Origin: an uncultured Alloprevotella sp.
GTDB taxonomy: Bacteria; Bacteroidota; Bacteroidia; Bacteroidales; Bacteroidaceae
Reading direction: 5' to 3'
Length of the DNA: 64,000 nt
Assembly: GCA_944322095.1 (NCBI GenBank)
Contig: CALUNU010000002.1
Coordinates: 1 to 64,000 of the forward strand
In this document: positions 25,360 to 34,048 of the stretch, piece by piece
Position numbering within the stretch: the stretch's first letter is position 1
Layout of the letters: the number at the start of each line of letters is the position of its first letter
The notes under the pieces: generated by a model
The model's input: the letters and a program-made list of their open reading frames with translations, nothing else
The model's database searches: none
Told to the model about the DNA's origin: nothing
Made by a program: the position numbers and the translations under genes

Positions 25360-25477
25360 TAGAAAAGCCAAGGCCACCGCCGGCCGGGCAGCAGGACGAA
25401 CCGAAGAAAAAGTTTTTTCATCTCTATATAAATTCCGTGAAGGGGTGCTCCGTTGCGAAACGTGGCACCCCTTTTTT
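25360..25477 (+). ncRNA. Candidate small RNA with its own promoter and terminator
   Basis: A near-ideal Bacteroidetes promoter lies just after the CvfB-like gene: TTTG at 25324-25327, 20 nt spacing, TACATTTGC at 25348-25356. About 118 nt further a strong terminator occurs: AGGGGTGC (25441-25448) pairs with GCACCCCT (25465-25472), followed by T6. No ORF of note lies between. The hairpin could also serve the CvfB-like gene, but the promoter has no other obvious target. It does not look like SRP, 6S or tmRNA. Confidence 0.55.
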
Positions 25478-25514
25478 CCGCCCCCGCCGCGGCCGCCGGC
25501 GGCTCCGCAACCCC

Positions 25515-25856
25515 TGTGCGCTATATGGCACTGCGTTAAAGCGGACACGCGCCTCCGCTCGCCTTCCAGCGAATTTTTCGTCCGTCCATGCGGCGGAACG
25601 GCCGATCCATCCCATCGATTTCTGTTTCCATCCCATCGAACGGCCGATCCAAGGGATGGAAATACCGCTCCAAGGCCACTTTCCGATGGAAAAACAGCCC
25701 CGATTTGTGCCATATAGCGTCAAAAATCGAGCTTTTGGGCGTCCGTGCGGCGGTGCCTCGTAAGGATGTGCCTGAAAACCAAGCCTTTCAGTTTTTTGCG
25801 TATTTGCGAGCGAAGGAGCAAGCGCGCGAAAATATTCGATTCTCCGTGTTAAAAAA
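25515..25856 (+). repeat. 342-bp dispersed repeat, copy 2
   Basis: It begins TGTGCGCTATATGGCAC and has the inverted counterpart GTGCCATATAGCGTC near 25709. CATCCCATCGA motifs fill the middle, and it ends GATTCTCCGTGTTAAAA. Same length as the copy at 45295. 25857-26040 holds nothing recognisable. Confidence 0.8.
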
Positions 25857-26043
25857 CAACGGCGCGGCCGGGATATTCCGCCCCTGCTGTGCGTTTGCCG
25901 TTGCTTCGTGGGGGCGCTTCCTCTGTTGCGTCGGAAGCGTGCAGACCGGCCGGTTTGAATTTTTTCCGGGTCAATTTGGTTCACGTTGCGCCGCAGTTTC
26001 AAAAAAGCGGCGCGACGTGCTTCGGTTTTTCATAGCCGCGGCC

Positions 26044-26052
26044 TATCTTTGC
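26044..26052 (+). promoter_or_regulatory. Promoter -7 box for the DUF262 gene pair
   Basis: TATCTTTGC fits the consensus exactly. It gives a leader of ~100 nt before the ATG at 26156, with a short hairpin AACCGC-AG-CGGTT near 26092-26106. Confidence 0.65.
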
Positions 26053-26155
26053 AGGGTGAGGTGCCCTTTATGGGCCGCCAATCTACGAGGAACAACCGCA
26101 GCGGTTGCAACATGAAAGACACCAAGTTGAAATCTAAACAAACGAAAAACAGAAA

Positions 26156-28054
26156 ATGAGCAGTCAAAGGACAGAAAACCAGATAGGTTTGAAAACAGTG
26201 GGCGAGCTCTTGGGCATGAGCTTCCATGTTCCTGATTATCAGCGCGGCTATCGCTGGACCAGCCGCCAAGTGACCGATTTACTCGACGACCTTGATGAAT
26301 TTTTCAAGGCGGGCCGGGGCGGTTTCTATTGCTTGCAACCGTTGGTCGTAAGGCGGCGGTACGAGCCGGGCGTGCTGGACATGATCCACCAGACCAAGGA
26401 AATCGCGGAAGTGGAGAGGCTCTTGGAGGAAAAATGCGAATGGGAAGTCATAGACGGCCAGCAACGGCTGACCACCTTGTATATTCTCATGAAGTGTCTG
26501 GAAGAAAATGCTCACCCCTACTCGTTGAAATATGAAACGCGCCAAGACAGTGAAAAGTTTCTTGCAGACTTCAAAGCAAGCGATGGGAAGAACAACATCG
26601 ACTACCATTATATGAAGCAGGCCTGGGACACGATAAACGGATGGCTCGGGGCGGAGATGGATAAGAAAGCGTTCTACGGGAGGCTGAAGCGCGATGTGAA
26701 ATTTATCTGGTACGAGTCGGTGAATGAAGACCCGATAAAAGTGTTCACCCGTTTGAACATCGGAAAAATCGGTCTGACCAATGCCGAGCTGATAAAAGCC
26801 CTGTTCCTGAACAGCTCCAACTTTGTCGACAGGTCGGAGGAGAGCCTGACGCTGCGGCAGCAGGAAATAGCCAAGGAGTGGGACGAAATGGAATATGCCT
26901 TGCAGAACGACGAGTTTTGGCTGTTTCTGCACGACAAAGGCTACGACCGGCCTACGCGTATCGACTTTATTCTCGAACTGATGTGCGAGAAAAATGCTTA
27001 CGACCTCCCCGGGCTCGGCAACAAGAAGGAAAGGGTCAAGAAAATCGGTACGGATGAAGACCGCGTCTTCCGCTATTTCTATGAATATTTCAAGGGTCGG
27101 AAAGACTTCCAAGGGAAGGAAAACGCCTGGCGACGGGTCAAGACCTGCTTCCAGACGTTTAAGGAATGGTTTGACGACCTGGAACTCTATCACTACGTCG
27201 GTTTCCTCATCGCCTGTGGCAAGCAGGTTGCCGATCTGCTGGACGCATGGAGGGCAGCCACCGACAAGCAAGCGTTCCTGAGGCTATTGAAAAAAGAAAT
27301 ATACGCGAGGATAGAAGATAAAGTCGACATACCATATAAAGAGGACGGCACCGACAAAGGGAAATCCCGCGAGCTGCTGCTGTTCCACAACATCCAGACG
27401 GTAGTCAATCAGAACCGGGCGCAGCAAGCCAACGAGAAATATAAGCTGGGCGTGTTCTATAAGTTCCCGTTTCACCTGTACAAGTCGGAGCACTGGGACG
27501 TCGAGCACATCTGTTCGAGCACCGACAACGATATGAGCGAAGATAAGACGCGAAAGGAGTGGCTGCTGAACACTTATATGGTGGCCGACGAAGAATGTCG
27601 CAAGAAAATAGAGGCATACTTCAAGGCGGGCGATGGCAAGGCGGAAAGTCATTTCAAAGAGATATGGGGCCATTTTAAAGAGAACGAAAGCTGGACGGAT
27701 GAAGAGAAGAACCAGATTGGCAACTACGCCTTGCTCGACTCGTCGACCAACCGCAGCTACCGCAACGCCATCTTCCCGGCCAAGCGCCGTGCCATCATCA
27801 GCAAGGACAGAGGCATTAAGATGCCGCTCCCCACGTTGAAGGGCGGACATCTCAGGGTCGACGATGAGCAGCAGTGGGAAGCCGCGGAGTCTTCGTTCGT
27901 GCCGCCCTGCACGAGGCAAGTGTTCCTTAAATACTACTCGCCGGCCATCGGCGACAGCAACAGCTGGACCCGCAGCGATGCCGAGGCCTATAAGAGAGAC
28001 ATCCGGGCATGTGTCGAAAAATTGAAAGAAAACAACGAGGAGGAGAAACCATGA
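26156..28054 (+). CDS. DUF262/DUF1524 protein, GmrSD-like nuclease (gene 1 of a coupled pair)
   Basis: 632 residues. The DUF262 domain (ParB/Srx-like, NTP-binding) has PDYQRGYRW at 26-34 and IDGQQRLTT at 99-107, then FTRLNIGKIGLTNAELIKA (~197-215), a typical DUF262 helix. The C-terminal DUF1524-type HNH module has VEHI around 449-452 and, at 522-544, N-rich and NAIFPAKR segments characteristic of the family. GmrSD, a type IV restriction enzyme, has the same order and cuts modified phage DNA. The ATGA overlap with the next gene (28051-28054) shows they are made together. Codon use and GC content are lower than the flanking chromosome. A defence role is inference from domain content. Confidence 0.85.
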   Translation: MSSQRTENQIGLKTVGELLGMSFHVPDYQRGYRWTSRQVTDLLDDLDEFFKAGRGGFYCLQPLVVRRRYEPGVLDMIHQTKEIAEVERLLEEKCEWEVIDGQQRLTTLYILMKCLEENAHPYSLKYETRQDSEKFLADFKASDGKNNIDYHYMKQAWDTINGWLGAEMDKKAFYGRLKRDVKFIWYESVNEDPIKVFTRLNIGKIGLTNAELIKALFLNSSNFVDRSEESLTLRQQEIAKEWDEMEYALQNDEFWLFLHDKGYDRPTRIDFILELMCEKNAYDLPGLGNKKERVKKIGTDEDRVFRYFYEYFKGRKDFQGKENAWRRVKTCFQTFKEWFDDLELYHYVGFLIACGKQVADLLDAWRAATDKQAFLRLLKKEIYARIEDKVDIPYKEDGTDKGKSRELLLFHNIQTVVNQNRAQQANEKYKLGVFYKFPFHLYKSEHWDVEHICSSTDNDMSEDKTRKEWLLNTYMVADEECRKKIEAYFKAGDGKAESHFKEIWGHFKENESWTDEEKNQIGNYALLDSSTNRSYRNAIFPAKRRAIISKDRGIKMPLPTLKGGHLRVDDEQQWEAAESSFVPPCTRQVFLKYYSPAIGDSNSWTRSDAEAYKRDIRACVEKLKENNEEEKP

Positions 28055-30480
28055 TCAACGAAGCAACGTCATTTTGGCATTTCATCAGCACCCATCGCAT
28101 CGAAATACCCATCATACAGCGCGACTACGCGCAGGGGCGGCCGGGAAAAGAGTATTTGCGCAAGCACTTTCTGACCGCTCTGAAAAAAGCCATGGACGAC
28201 CGTCTGAACGGCGGGCGCTCGGCGCTGAAGCTCGATTTCGTTTACGCCTCCGAACGCGGCGGAAAGCTCTACCCGCTCGACGGCCAGCAGCGGCTCACCA
28301 CGCTGTGGCTCCTCCATTGGTACGTCGCTCTGAGGGCCGGCGAGCTCAAAGAGCAGGCGGCGACGCTGCAACACTTCACCTATGAAACGCGCATTTCGTC
28401 AAGGGAGTTTTGCGGGCTTCTGTGCCGTGCCGACAATTTTGAGCGCTATGAGGCTCCATGCAGCATCGTGGAGTTCATAACAAACAGCACGTGGTTCTGC
28501 TCATCGTGGAAGCAGGACCCCACCATCCAGGCCATGCTGCGGATGATGAGCGGCACGAAAGTGAACGACCGCCGCGGAGAAGACATCGTTGACGGCCTGG
28601 AAGAGCTGTTTAGAGATACGACAAGCGACGAGTTCAAGGGATATTGGCACGACCTCACCTCAGACAACGCTCCGATTGTCTTTTATTATCTCCCGCTCGT
28701 CGACTTCGGTCTTTCAGACGACCTCTACATAAAAATGAACGCCCGCGGGAAACAGCTTACGCCCTTCGAGAATTTCAAGGCCGACCTCATCGGATACATA
28801 AAGGGGCAGGCGCAGACGCCGGACGACGTGGACGGGTGGAACAGACTGCTGGATGCTGAGAAAGGAATGCCCCGTAAGATGGATATAGAATGGATGGATT
28901 TGTTTTGGGACAAGGACGAGGCCCGCGTGGACGAGGCTTATTTCGCTTTTTTGAACAGGTTCTTTTGGAACGAGCTGTTCACGGCCAAGGATGGCGACGG
29001 CAATTACCTCTTGAAAGTGGGCTCCGGGTTGACGGCCGACAGGGAGTCGACGTCGACCGTTGAGAAAGAAAACCGTGCGTACCGCTATTTGAACGAGGAC
29101 GATTGCAGCGTTTACGAAGGCCTGGACTTGTATAAGCTGTGCCTGCCGGGCGGGGAGCTTCCGCTGCGCCTGTTCAAAGATTTGGAAAAGGTCTTGGACC
29201 ATTACCGCGAGATGTGTTCCGGCGGGAATGCGGGCGATGTGCTCCTTCCCCGCTGGAAAGAAGAATTCGACTTCATACCTCGGTATAATAGCGGCGAGGT
29301 AGGCAAGATAAACCAGATACAAAGAATCGCTTTCTTCGCAGTTTGCAAATATTTCAAGGAGGGGAAGGGCGACGGCGTCTCGTTGCGTCGGTGGATGCGC
29401 GTGGTGTGGAACCTCATTTCAGGGGTAGACGAGGGAGGAGCCCTTCAAATAAGAGAAACCTCTGCGGTGAGAAAGGCCATAGAGCTCATCGGAAAGCTGA
29501 ACGGCCACGATGTCTACCGCAGCTTGTGCGAGGAAAGAGACGTAGAAGACACCGCTTTGGGCAAACGCTACAAAGAAGAAATCGAAAAAGCCCGGCAAAT
29601 CCTTTGCGAGGACGGCAAATTCCGCAAGTATGAGGGAACGTTGTCGAAAGATGACGGTTCGCCCTACGAAACGTGGGAAGAGATCATTGAAGATGCCGAG
29701 AGCTATTCCTTCTTCAAGGGCAGCATCCGTTTCTTGTTCAGAGATGAGAACGGAGAAACCGACTGGTCGCTCTTCGACAAGAAGTGGAAAAACGCAAAGC
29801 GCTATTTCCAAAAGGAACCGGAGGGGCAAATAGATTTGTTGAAGGCTTTGATCTGCAGATTTACCCCTGAAAACGTTGATAATGTCCTGTGGAACCATGC
29901 CACGCTCAACGGTAAGCCTGCATCGTGGCTGTATTATCTACTCAACGACAACCTCTATGGGCCGGTGCATCAGTTGCTGTATGACGAAGATGGCAGCCAG
30001 GTAAGGTCTTTCCCGGAGGGCTCCGGTTATAGTGAGCGGGTCCTTTATGCTTTATCCCATACAAAGCTGTTGGACTACGTTGCCACTCAAATGCCGGCGG
30101 CGCGCATTTGGGGAGATCAGCTGTATCCTTTTCATGCCCGTACGGGGATATTTCTGAATCATCGGAAGCGCGACAGCTTCCTTCACCGCACCGCGGGGAT
30201 CGCTTTGCCCGAAGATTGCATAGTGCCCGACACGGATTTCTTGTATGGCTGGGATGTGAATTTCAGCTACCGTGGCAGGAACTTTCAATGGAATAGAAAT
30301 AATCATGTTTACCTGATGAAGGACGAAGCACCGCATGAATATATGATAAGGGACGCATTAGCATCTGACGAATTGGGCAAGTACTATTGTTTCGACACAA
30401 GCGGGCTTGAGGATGAAGCGATCTTGCAGGAGCTCAATAAGCTTTTGGAGGTGCAACAGCCCATGCCTGGTAATGTATAG
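28051..30480 (+). CDS. Large DUF262 protein without visible HNH (gene 2 of a coupled pair)
   Basis: 809 residues from the ATG at 28051, which overlaps the preceding stop as ATGA and is preceded by GAGGAGGAG. The DUF262 domain is at the N-terminus: PIIQRDYAQG (20-29), YPLDGQQRLTTLWLLHWY (74-91) and KMNARGKQLTPFENFKADL (~230-250). The remaining ~550 residues have no motif I recognise; the end contains FLNHRKRDSFLHR and FSYRGRNFQWNRNN. I see no DUF1524 EHI/N/H signature, so it could be a regulatory or recognition subunit for gene 1. The gene is followed within 3 bp by the tandem hairpin-promoter repeats. Confidence 0.8.
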   Translation: MINEATSFWHFISTHRIEIPIIQRDYAQGRPGKEYLRKHFLTALKKAMDDRLNGGRSALKLDFVYASERGGKLYPLDGQQRLTTLWLLHWYVALRAGELKEQAATLQHFTYETRISSREFCGLLCRADNFERYEAPCSIVEFITNSTWFCSSWKQDPTIQAMLRMMSGTKVNDRRGEDIVDGLEELFRDTTSDEFKGYWHDLTSDNAPIVFYYLPLVDFGLSDDLYIKMNARGKQLTPFENFKADLIGYIKGQAQTPDDVDGWNRLLDAEKGMPRKMDIEWMDLFWDKDEARVDEAYFAFLNRFFWNELFTAKDGDGNYLLKVGSGLTADRESTSTVEKENRAYRYLNEDDCSVYEGLDLYKLCLPGGELPLRLFKDLEKVLDHYREMCSGGNAGDVLLPRWKEEFDFIPRYNSGEVGKINQIQRIAFFAVCKYFKEGKGDGVSLRRWMRVVWNLISGVDEGGALQIRETSAVRKAIELIGKLNGHDVYRSLCEERDVEDTALGKRYKEEIEKARQILCEDGKFRKYEGTLSKDDGSPYETWEEIIEDAESYSFFKGSIRFLFRDENGETDWSLFDKKWKNAKRYFQKEPEGQIDLLKALICRFTPENVDNVLWNHATLNGKPASWLYYLLNDNLYGPVHQLLYDEDGSQVRSFPEGSGYSERVLYALSHTKLLDYVATQMPAARIWGDQLYPFHARTGIFLNHRKRDSFLHRTAGIALPEDCIVPDTDFLYGWDVNFSYRGRNFQWNRNNHVYLMKDEAPHEYMIRDALASDELGKYYCFDTSGLEDEAILQELNKLLEVQQPMPGNV

Positions 30481-30483
30481 GCC

Positions 30484-30639
30484 AGGCTGCGGCTCGGAAG
30501 AGGAAAGAAAAAAGAGTTTTCTCTTTCCTCTTCTCTCACCTTGCACTACTTTGGCTTCGCCCAAGATAGGCTGCGGCTCGGAAGAGGAAAGAAAAAAGAG
30601 TTTTCTCTTTCCTCTTCTCTCGCCTTGCACTATCTTTGC
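30484..30639 (+). repeat. Hairpin-promoter repeat (72-bp family), tandem copies B1 and B2, upstream of rmlB
   Basis: Two 72-bp units (30484-30555 and 30568-30639, 84-bp period) each begin AGGCTGCGGCTCGG and contain the hairpin GAAGAGGAAAGA with its complement. B1 ends in TACTTTGGC (30547-30555) and B2 in the -7 box TATCTTTGC (30631-30639), 23 nt before the rmlB ATG. Apart from the end they are nearly identical. They start 3 bp after the preceding stop codon. Confidence 0.85.
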
Positions 30640-30662
30640 CCCCAAGAAAAGGACAAAACGAT

Positions 30663-31802
30663 ATGAAATCTTATCTTGTGACGGGGGCCGCGGGCTTTAT
30701 CGGCTCTAACTACCTGAAATATCTCTTGACACGGTATGACGACGTGCAAGTGGTGGCGCTCGACCTGCTTACCTACGCGGGTTATCTCGGCACCATCGCC
30801 GACGACATCGACAGCGAGCGCTGCTTCTTCGTGAGGGGCGACATCGGCGACCGCGCACTGGCCGACCGTCTCTTTGCCGAGTACAAGTTTGACACGGTAG
30901 TCAACTTCGCTGCCGAGAGCCACGTGGACCGCAGCATCGAAAACCCGCAGCTTTTCCTCGAAACAAACATATTGGGCACGCAAAACCTGCTCGACGCAGC
31001 GCGCCGCGCGTGGGTGACGGGCCGCGACGCCGACGGACGGCCCACGTGGCGCGCCGGCGTGCGCTTCCACCAGGTGTCGACCGACGAAGTCTACGGCAGC
31101 CTGGGCGAGGAGGGCTTCTTCACCGAGCAGACGCCGCTGGCGCCGCACAGCCCTTACAGCGCGTCGAAGGCATCGGCCGACATGATCGTCTGCGCCTACC
31201 GCGATACGTACGGCATGCCCGTGAGCATCACGCGGTGCTCGAACAACTACGGGCCCTATCAGTTCCCCGAAAAGCTCATTCCCCTGGTCATCAACAACAT
31301 CCTCGAAGGAAAGAAAATACCCGTCTACGGCCGCGGCGACAACGTGCGCGACTGGCTCTACGTTGAGGATCATTGCAAGGCCATCGACCTGGTGGTGACG
31401 CAGGGCGCGCCGGGCTGCATCTATAACGTGGGCGGACACAACGAGCGCCGCAACTTGCAAATTGTGGAGACCATCATCCGCACCGTGCGCCGCCTGATGG
31501 AGGAGGAGCCCGCCCGCCGCACGCTCTTGAAGCGCCAGGAAACAGGGCCCGACGGGCTGCCCCGCATCGACTGGATCGACGAAAGCTTGATTTCCTTCGT
31601 GAAGGATCGCCTGGGGCACGACCTGCGCTACGGCATCGACCCGACGAAGATTACGAACGACTTGGGCTGGCGGCCCGAGACCGACTTTGAGACGGGCATC
31701 GAAAAGACCATCCGCTGGAACCTCGACAACCACGCGTGGGTCGAGGCCGTGTCGGGCACCGACTATCAGAACTATTACGAAAAAATGTACGCCGGGCGCT
31801 GA
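30663..31802 (+). CDS. rmlB: dTDP-glucose 4,6-dehydratase
   Basis: 379 residues from the ATG at 30663 (MKSYLVTGAAGFIGSN). The NAD-binding GxxGxxG is at ~8-14, STDEVYG holds the catalytic Asp/Glu, and YSASK the Tyr-x-x-x-Lys. RWNL... C-terminus is typical. It makes dTDP-4-keto-6-deoxyglucose for rhamnose and other deoxysugars of surface polysaccharides. The gene stands alone; the rest of the rml pathway is not in the window. Its promoter is the last of the tandem hairpin repeats. Confidence 0.96.
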   Translation: MKSYLVTGAAGFIGSNYLKYLLTRYDDVQVVALDLLTYAGYLGTIADDIDSERCFFVRGDIGDRALADRLFAEYKFDTVVNFAAESHVDRSIENPQLFLETNILGTQNLLDAARRAWVTGRDADGRPTWRAGVRFHQVSTDEVYGSLGEEGFFTEQTPLAPHSPYSASKASADMIVCAYRDTYGMPVSITRCSNNYGPYQFPEKLIPLVINNILEGKKIPVYGRGDNVRDWLYVEDHCKAIDLVVTQGAPGCIYNVGGHNERRNLQIVETIIRTVRRLMEEEPARRTLLKRQETGPDGLPRIDWIDESLISFVKDRLGHDLRYGIDPTKITNDLGWRPETDFETGIEKTIRWNLDNHAWVEAVSGTDYQNYYEKMYAGR

Positions 31803-31823
31803 GCCGCCGGGCGCAAACGACAG

Positions 31824-31864
31824 AAAAAAGGCATGCCTCCCGCCGTGGGGGCATGCCCTTTTTG
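31824..31864. terminator. Bidirectional terminator between rmlB and the phosphatase gene
   Basis: AAAAAAGGCATGCC pairs with GGCATGCCCTTTTT, giving a stem with A-run on one side and T-run on the other. It lies between converging genes. Confidence 0.8.
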
Positions 31865-31886
31865 CATGGATGCGTGCGCCTCGCCG

Positions 31887-32699
31887 TCAGGGGCGGGCGG
31901 CTGACTGGTGCTCCCCGCCCGGTAGGAGCACGACGTCGGCCGTGACGGGCCGGTGGTCGGAAGCCGCGGGTTCGTCCCACACCTGCGTGCGCAGGAGGAC
32001 GTAGCGGGCCGTGTCGGCCGCATGGGCCGCGATGTAGTCGATGGTTTCGCGCGGCTTGTCGGCCGGGTAGGTGGGCCGGTCGGGGCGGGAGAGCAGGCGG
32101 AAGTGGCGTTGCAGCTCACGCATGAAGGCCGAGCCGGGCTGGGCGTTCATGTCGCCGGCGATGAAGAGGGGCTTGCGGGCTTTGGCAGCCTCGTCGCAGA
32201 TGATGGGGAGCGAGCGCATGCGGTCTTCCTCGGTGAGCGAGAGGTGCATGCAGCACACGACGTAGCGCTCAAACTCAACGATGAGCAGCGTGCGCGCCTC
32301 TTCGCGGCCGGGCAGCGCGCGGTGGCGGCAGGTCAGCGGCTTCTCGCGGCTGAGCACCCCGATGCCATACTTGCCCCCGTCGAAGCTGATGGCCGGGGCA
32401 TAGGTGGCGTGCATCGAGGTGCGCGCGGCCAGTTCGCCCAGCACGTCGCGTCCGCCGCTGCGGTGCGTGGCGCTGTCGATCTCCTGCACCGCCACGACGT
32501 CGGCGTCCAGGCGCCTGATGGCCTGCGCCGTGCGGTCGTAGCTGGCCGCGCCGTCCAGACCGCGGGCGTTGCGTATGTTGTAGCTCGCCAGGCGCAGGGT
32601 GTCGGCCGGGTGGCCGTTCCGCTCTCTTGCCGCGCCGGCCGTGGCGGCGGGCAGCAGCGTGAGCAGCAGCGCCAAGGCGCATTGTTTCGTCAGCGTCAT
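31887..32699 (-). CDS. Secreted endonuclease/exonuclease/phosphatase-family protein
   Basis: 270 residues. A signal peptide is present (~1-23, ending TAGAA). The EEP fold motifs are in order: LASYNIRNARG, VVAVQEID, GIGVLSREKP, GDMNAQPGS, and SDHRPVTADV with the catalytic His at the end. Such proteins hydrolyse phosphodiesters in DNA or phospholipids; the substrate cannot be told. The gene is followed on the same strand by nothing close; it starts 52 bp after the DUF362 stop and may share its transcript. Confidence 0.87.
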   Translation of the reverse strand: MTLTKQCALALLLTLLPAATAGAARERNGHPADTLRLASYNIRNARGLDGAASYDRTAQAIRRLDADVVAVQEIDSATHRSGGRDVLGELAARTSMHATYAPAISFDGGKYGIGVLSREKPLTCRHRALPGREEARTLLIVEFERYVVCCMHLSLTEEDRMRSLPIICDEAAKARKPLFIAGDMNAQPGSAFMRELQRHFRLLSRPDRPTYPADKPRETIDYIAAHAADTARYVLLRTQVWDEPAASDHRPVTADVVLLPGGEHQSAARP

Positions 32700-32751
32700 A
32701 CCGTTGCGTGTTGATGTGGGGCTGATGTGCAGACGTGTGCGCGGCGGCGCG

Positions 32752-33834
32752 TCATTCCTTGACGAAAGGTTTCAGCCCCTTGACGGCTTCGGCCGGCGTG
32801 ATGCGGCGTCCGCCGTTGTCGAGGTCGATGAGCACGTAGCGGTCGTTGCCCATGCCGAGCTCCTTCATGTAGGAGAGCTGGCGCAGGCCGTGGCGGCTCT
32901 CGATGCGCTCCACGAGGTCGTGGTGCTCGGCCTCGGTCATGGCATAGACCAGGTCGACGCATGCCTGGTCGAGGGCCAGGATGTCGGTCGACGAGAGGAT
33001 GCCCACGTTGGGCGTCACGACGGGCTCGGCGGCCAGTCCCTCGCAGTCGCACGACACCGACATGTTGCGCATCACGTTGACGTAGGTGATGTGACGTCCG
33101 AAATGGTCGACGACGGCTTTGGTCGATTCCGTCATGCGTTCCATGAATTCTTCCTTGGCGATGTCCCATTGGTCGTCCTGCCCGGGCGTGGTGTGTATCC
33201 AGGCTTTGCCGATGCGCCCGTCGGCGCAGCCGATGCCGATGTTCTTGTTGCTGCCGCCGAAGCCTCCCTGCGTGTGGCCCTTGAAATGGGTGAGGACGAC
33301 GAGCGAGTTGTAGCGCGTGAGATGGCTGCCCACGGCCATGCGGTCGAACCACTTGCCTCCGCGCACGGGCAGCGTCACGGTGTCTTCTTCGTCCATGATG
33401 TCGACGGGACAGAACGTCCATCCGTTCACTTCGAGCGTCTTGCGGTGTTGCTCCGTGGTGTATCGGTCGCCTTCGTAGTAGGTGTTGGTCTCGACGATGG
33501 CGGCCTCGGGCAGATCTTTGGCCAGCAGGGCCTTGACCCATTCGGCGGGGATGATGTTGGGCCCGTGCTGCTCGCCCGTGTGGAGCTTCACGCCCACGCG
33601 GCCCCCGATGCCGGCACACACCTGCTCGTAGGCCTTGATGAGGCCCTCGGGGCCGAGCTTGCGGGTAAAGTAGACAATCGATTCGTTGCCCGTGCGCTCT
33701 TCGTAGGGCACGTAGCGGCCTCCGTCGGTGCCGGGCGTGGGAGCCGTGCGGTCGCCGGTGGCGGCGGTTTGTGCAAAGCATGTTGTTCCTATTGCCATGA
33801 TTGCTGTCATTAAAATGATTAGTTTGCGTTTCAT
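32752..33834 (-). CDS. DUF362 domain secreted protein
   Basis: 360 residues with a signal peptide (MKRKLIILMTAIMAIGTTCFA). The DUF362 pattern is clear: VGVKLHTGEQHGPN, ETNTYYEGDR, SHLTRYNSLVVLTHFKGH, GFGGSNKNIGIGCADG. Some DUF362 proteins carry Fe-S clusters, but I see no ferredoxin CxxCxxC here, only CDCEG. Function unknown; possibly a sugar/phospho-metabolite sensing protein. The promoter -7 box is at 33859-33867. Confidence 0.87.
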   Translation of the reverse strand: MKRKLIILMTAIMAIGTTCFAQTAATGDRTAPTPGTDGGRYVPYEERTGNESIVYFTRKLGPEGLIKAYEQVCAGIGGRVGVKLHTGEQHGPNIIPAEWVKALLAKDLPEAAIVETNTYYEGDRYTTEQHRKTLEVNGWTFCPVDIMDEEDTVTLPVRGGKWFDRMAVGSHLTRYNSLVVLTHFKGHTQGGFGGSNKNIGIGCADGRIGKAWIHTTPGQDDQWDIAKEEFMERMTESTKAVVDHFGRHITYVNVMRNMSVSCDCEGLAAEPVVTPNVGILSSTDILALDQACVDLVYAMTEAEHHDLVERIESRHGLRQLSYMKELGMGNDRYVLIDLDNGGRRITPAEAVKGLKPFVKE

Positions 33835-33858
33835 CTCGCTTCGGTTTGAAAGGTTTCT

Positions 33859-33867
33859 GCAAAGTTA
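33859..33867 (-). promoter_or_regulatory. Promoter -7 box for the DUF362 gene
   Basis: Minus strand TAACTTTGC fits TAnnTTTGC, 25 nt upstream of the ATG at 33834. Confidence 0.65.
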
Positions 33868-33996
33868 GCCGCTTTTCTCCACACGCCGTAACCCTTTTTA
33901 CGGGTATTGCGGCCCCGTTTCTTTTTTTTTAGCCCGTGGCCCGGCCGGTGCGGGTTAAAAAGCGGGACCGGCGTTGCGCGTGCCGCGGGCTTGTTG

Positions 33997-34005
33997 TAAT
34001 TTTGC
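33997..34005 (+). promoter_or_regulatory. Promoter -7 box for the MATE gene
   Basis: TAATTTTGC fits TAnnTTTGC, 44 nt before the ATG at 34049. Confidence 0.6.
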
Positions 34006-34048
34006 ACGGGCCGGCTTTTTCGGCACGGCCTCCCACACGTTTTCCCCG

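Noticed and set aside
25360..25477. Candidate RNA as SRP RNA, 6S RNA or tmRNA
   Set aside because: No SRP GGAAG-loop context, no long 6S-like bubble and no tRNA-like ends seen.
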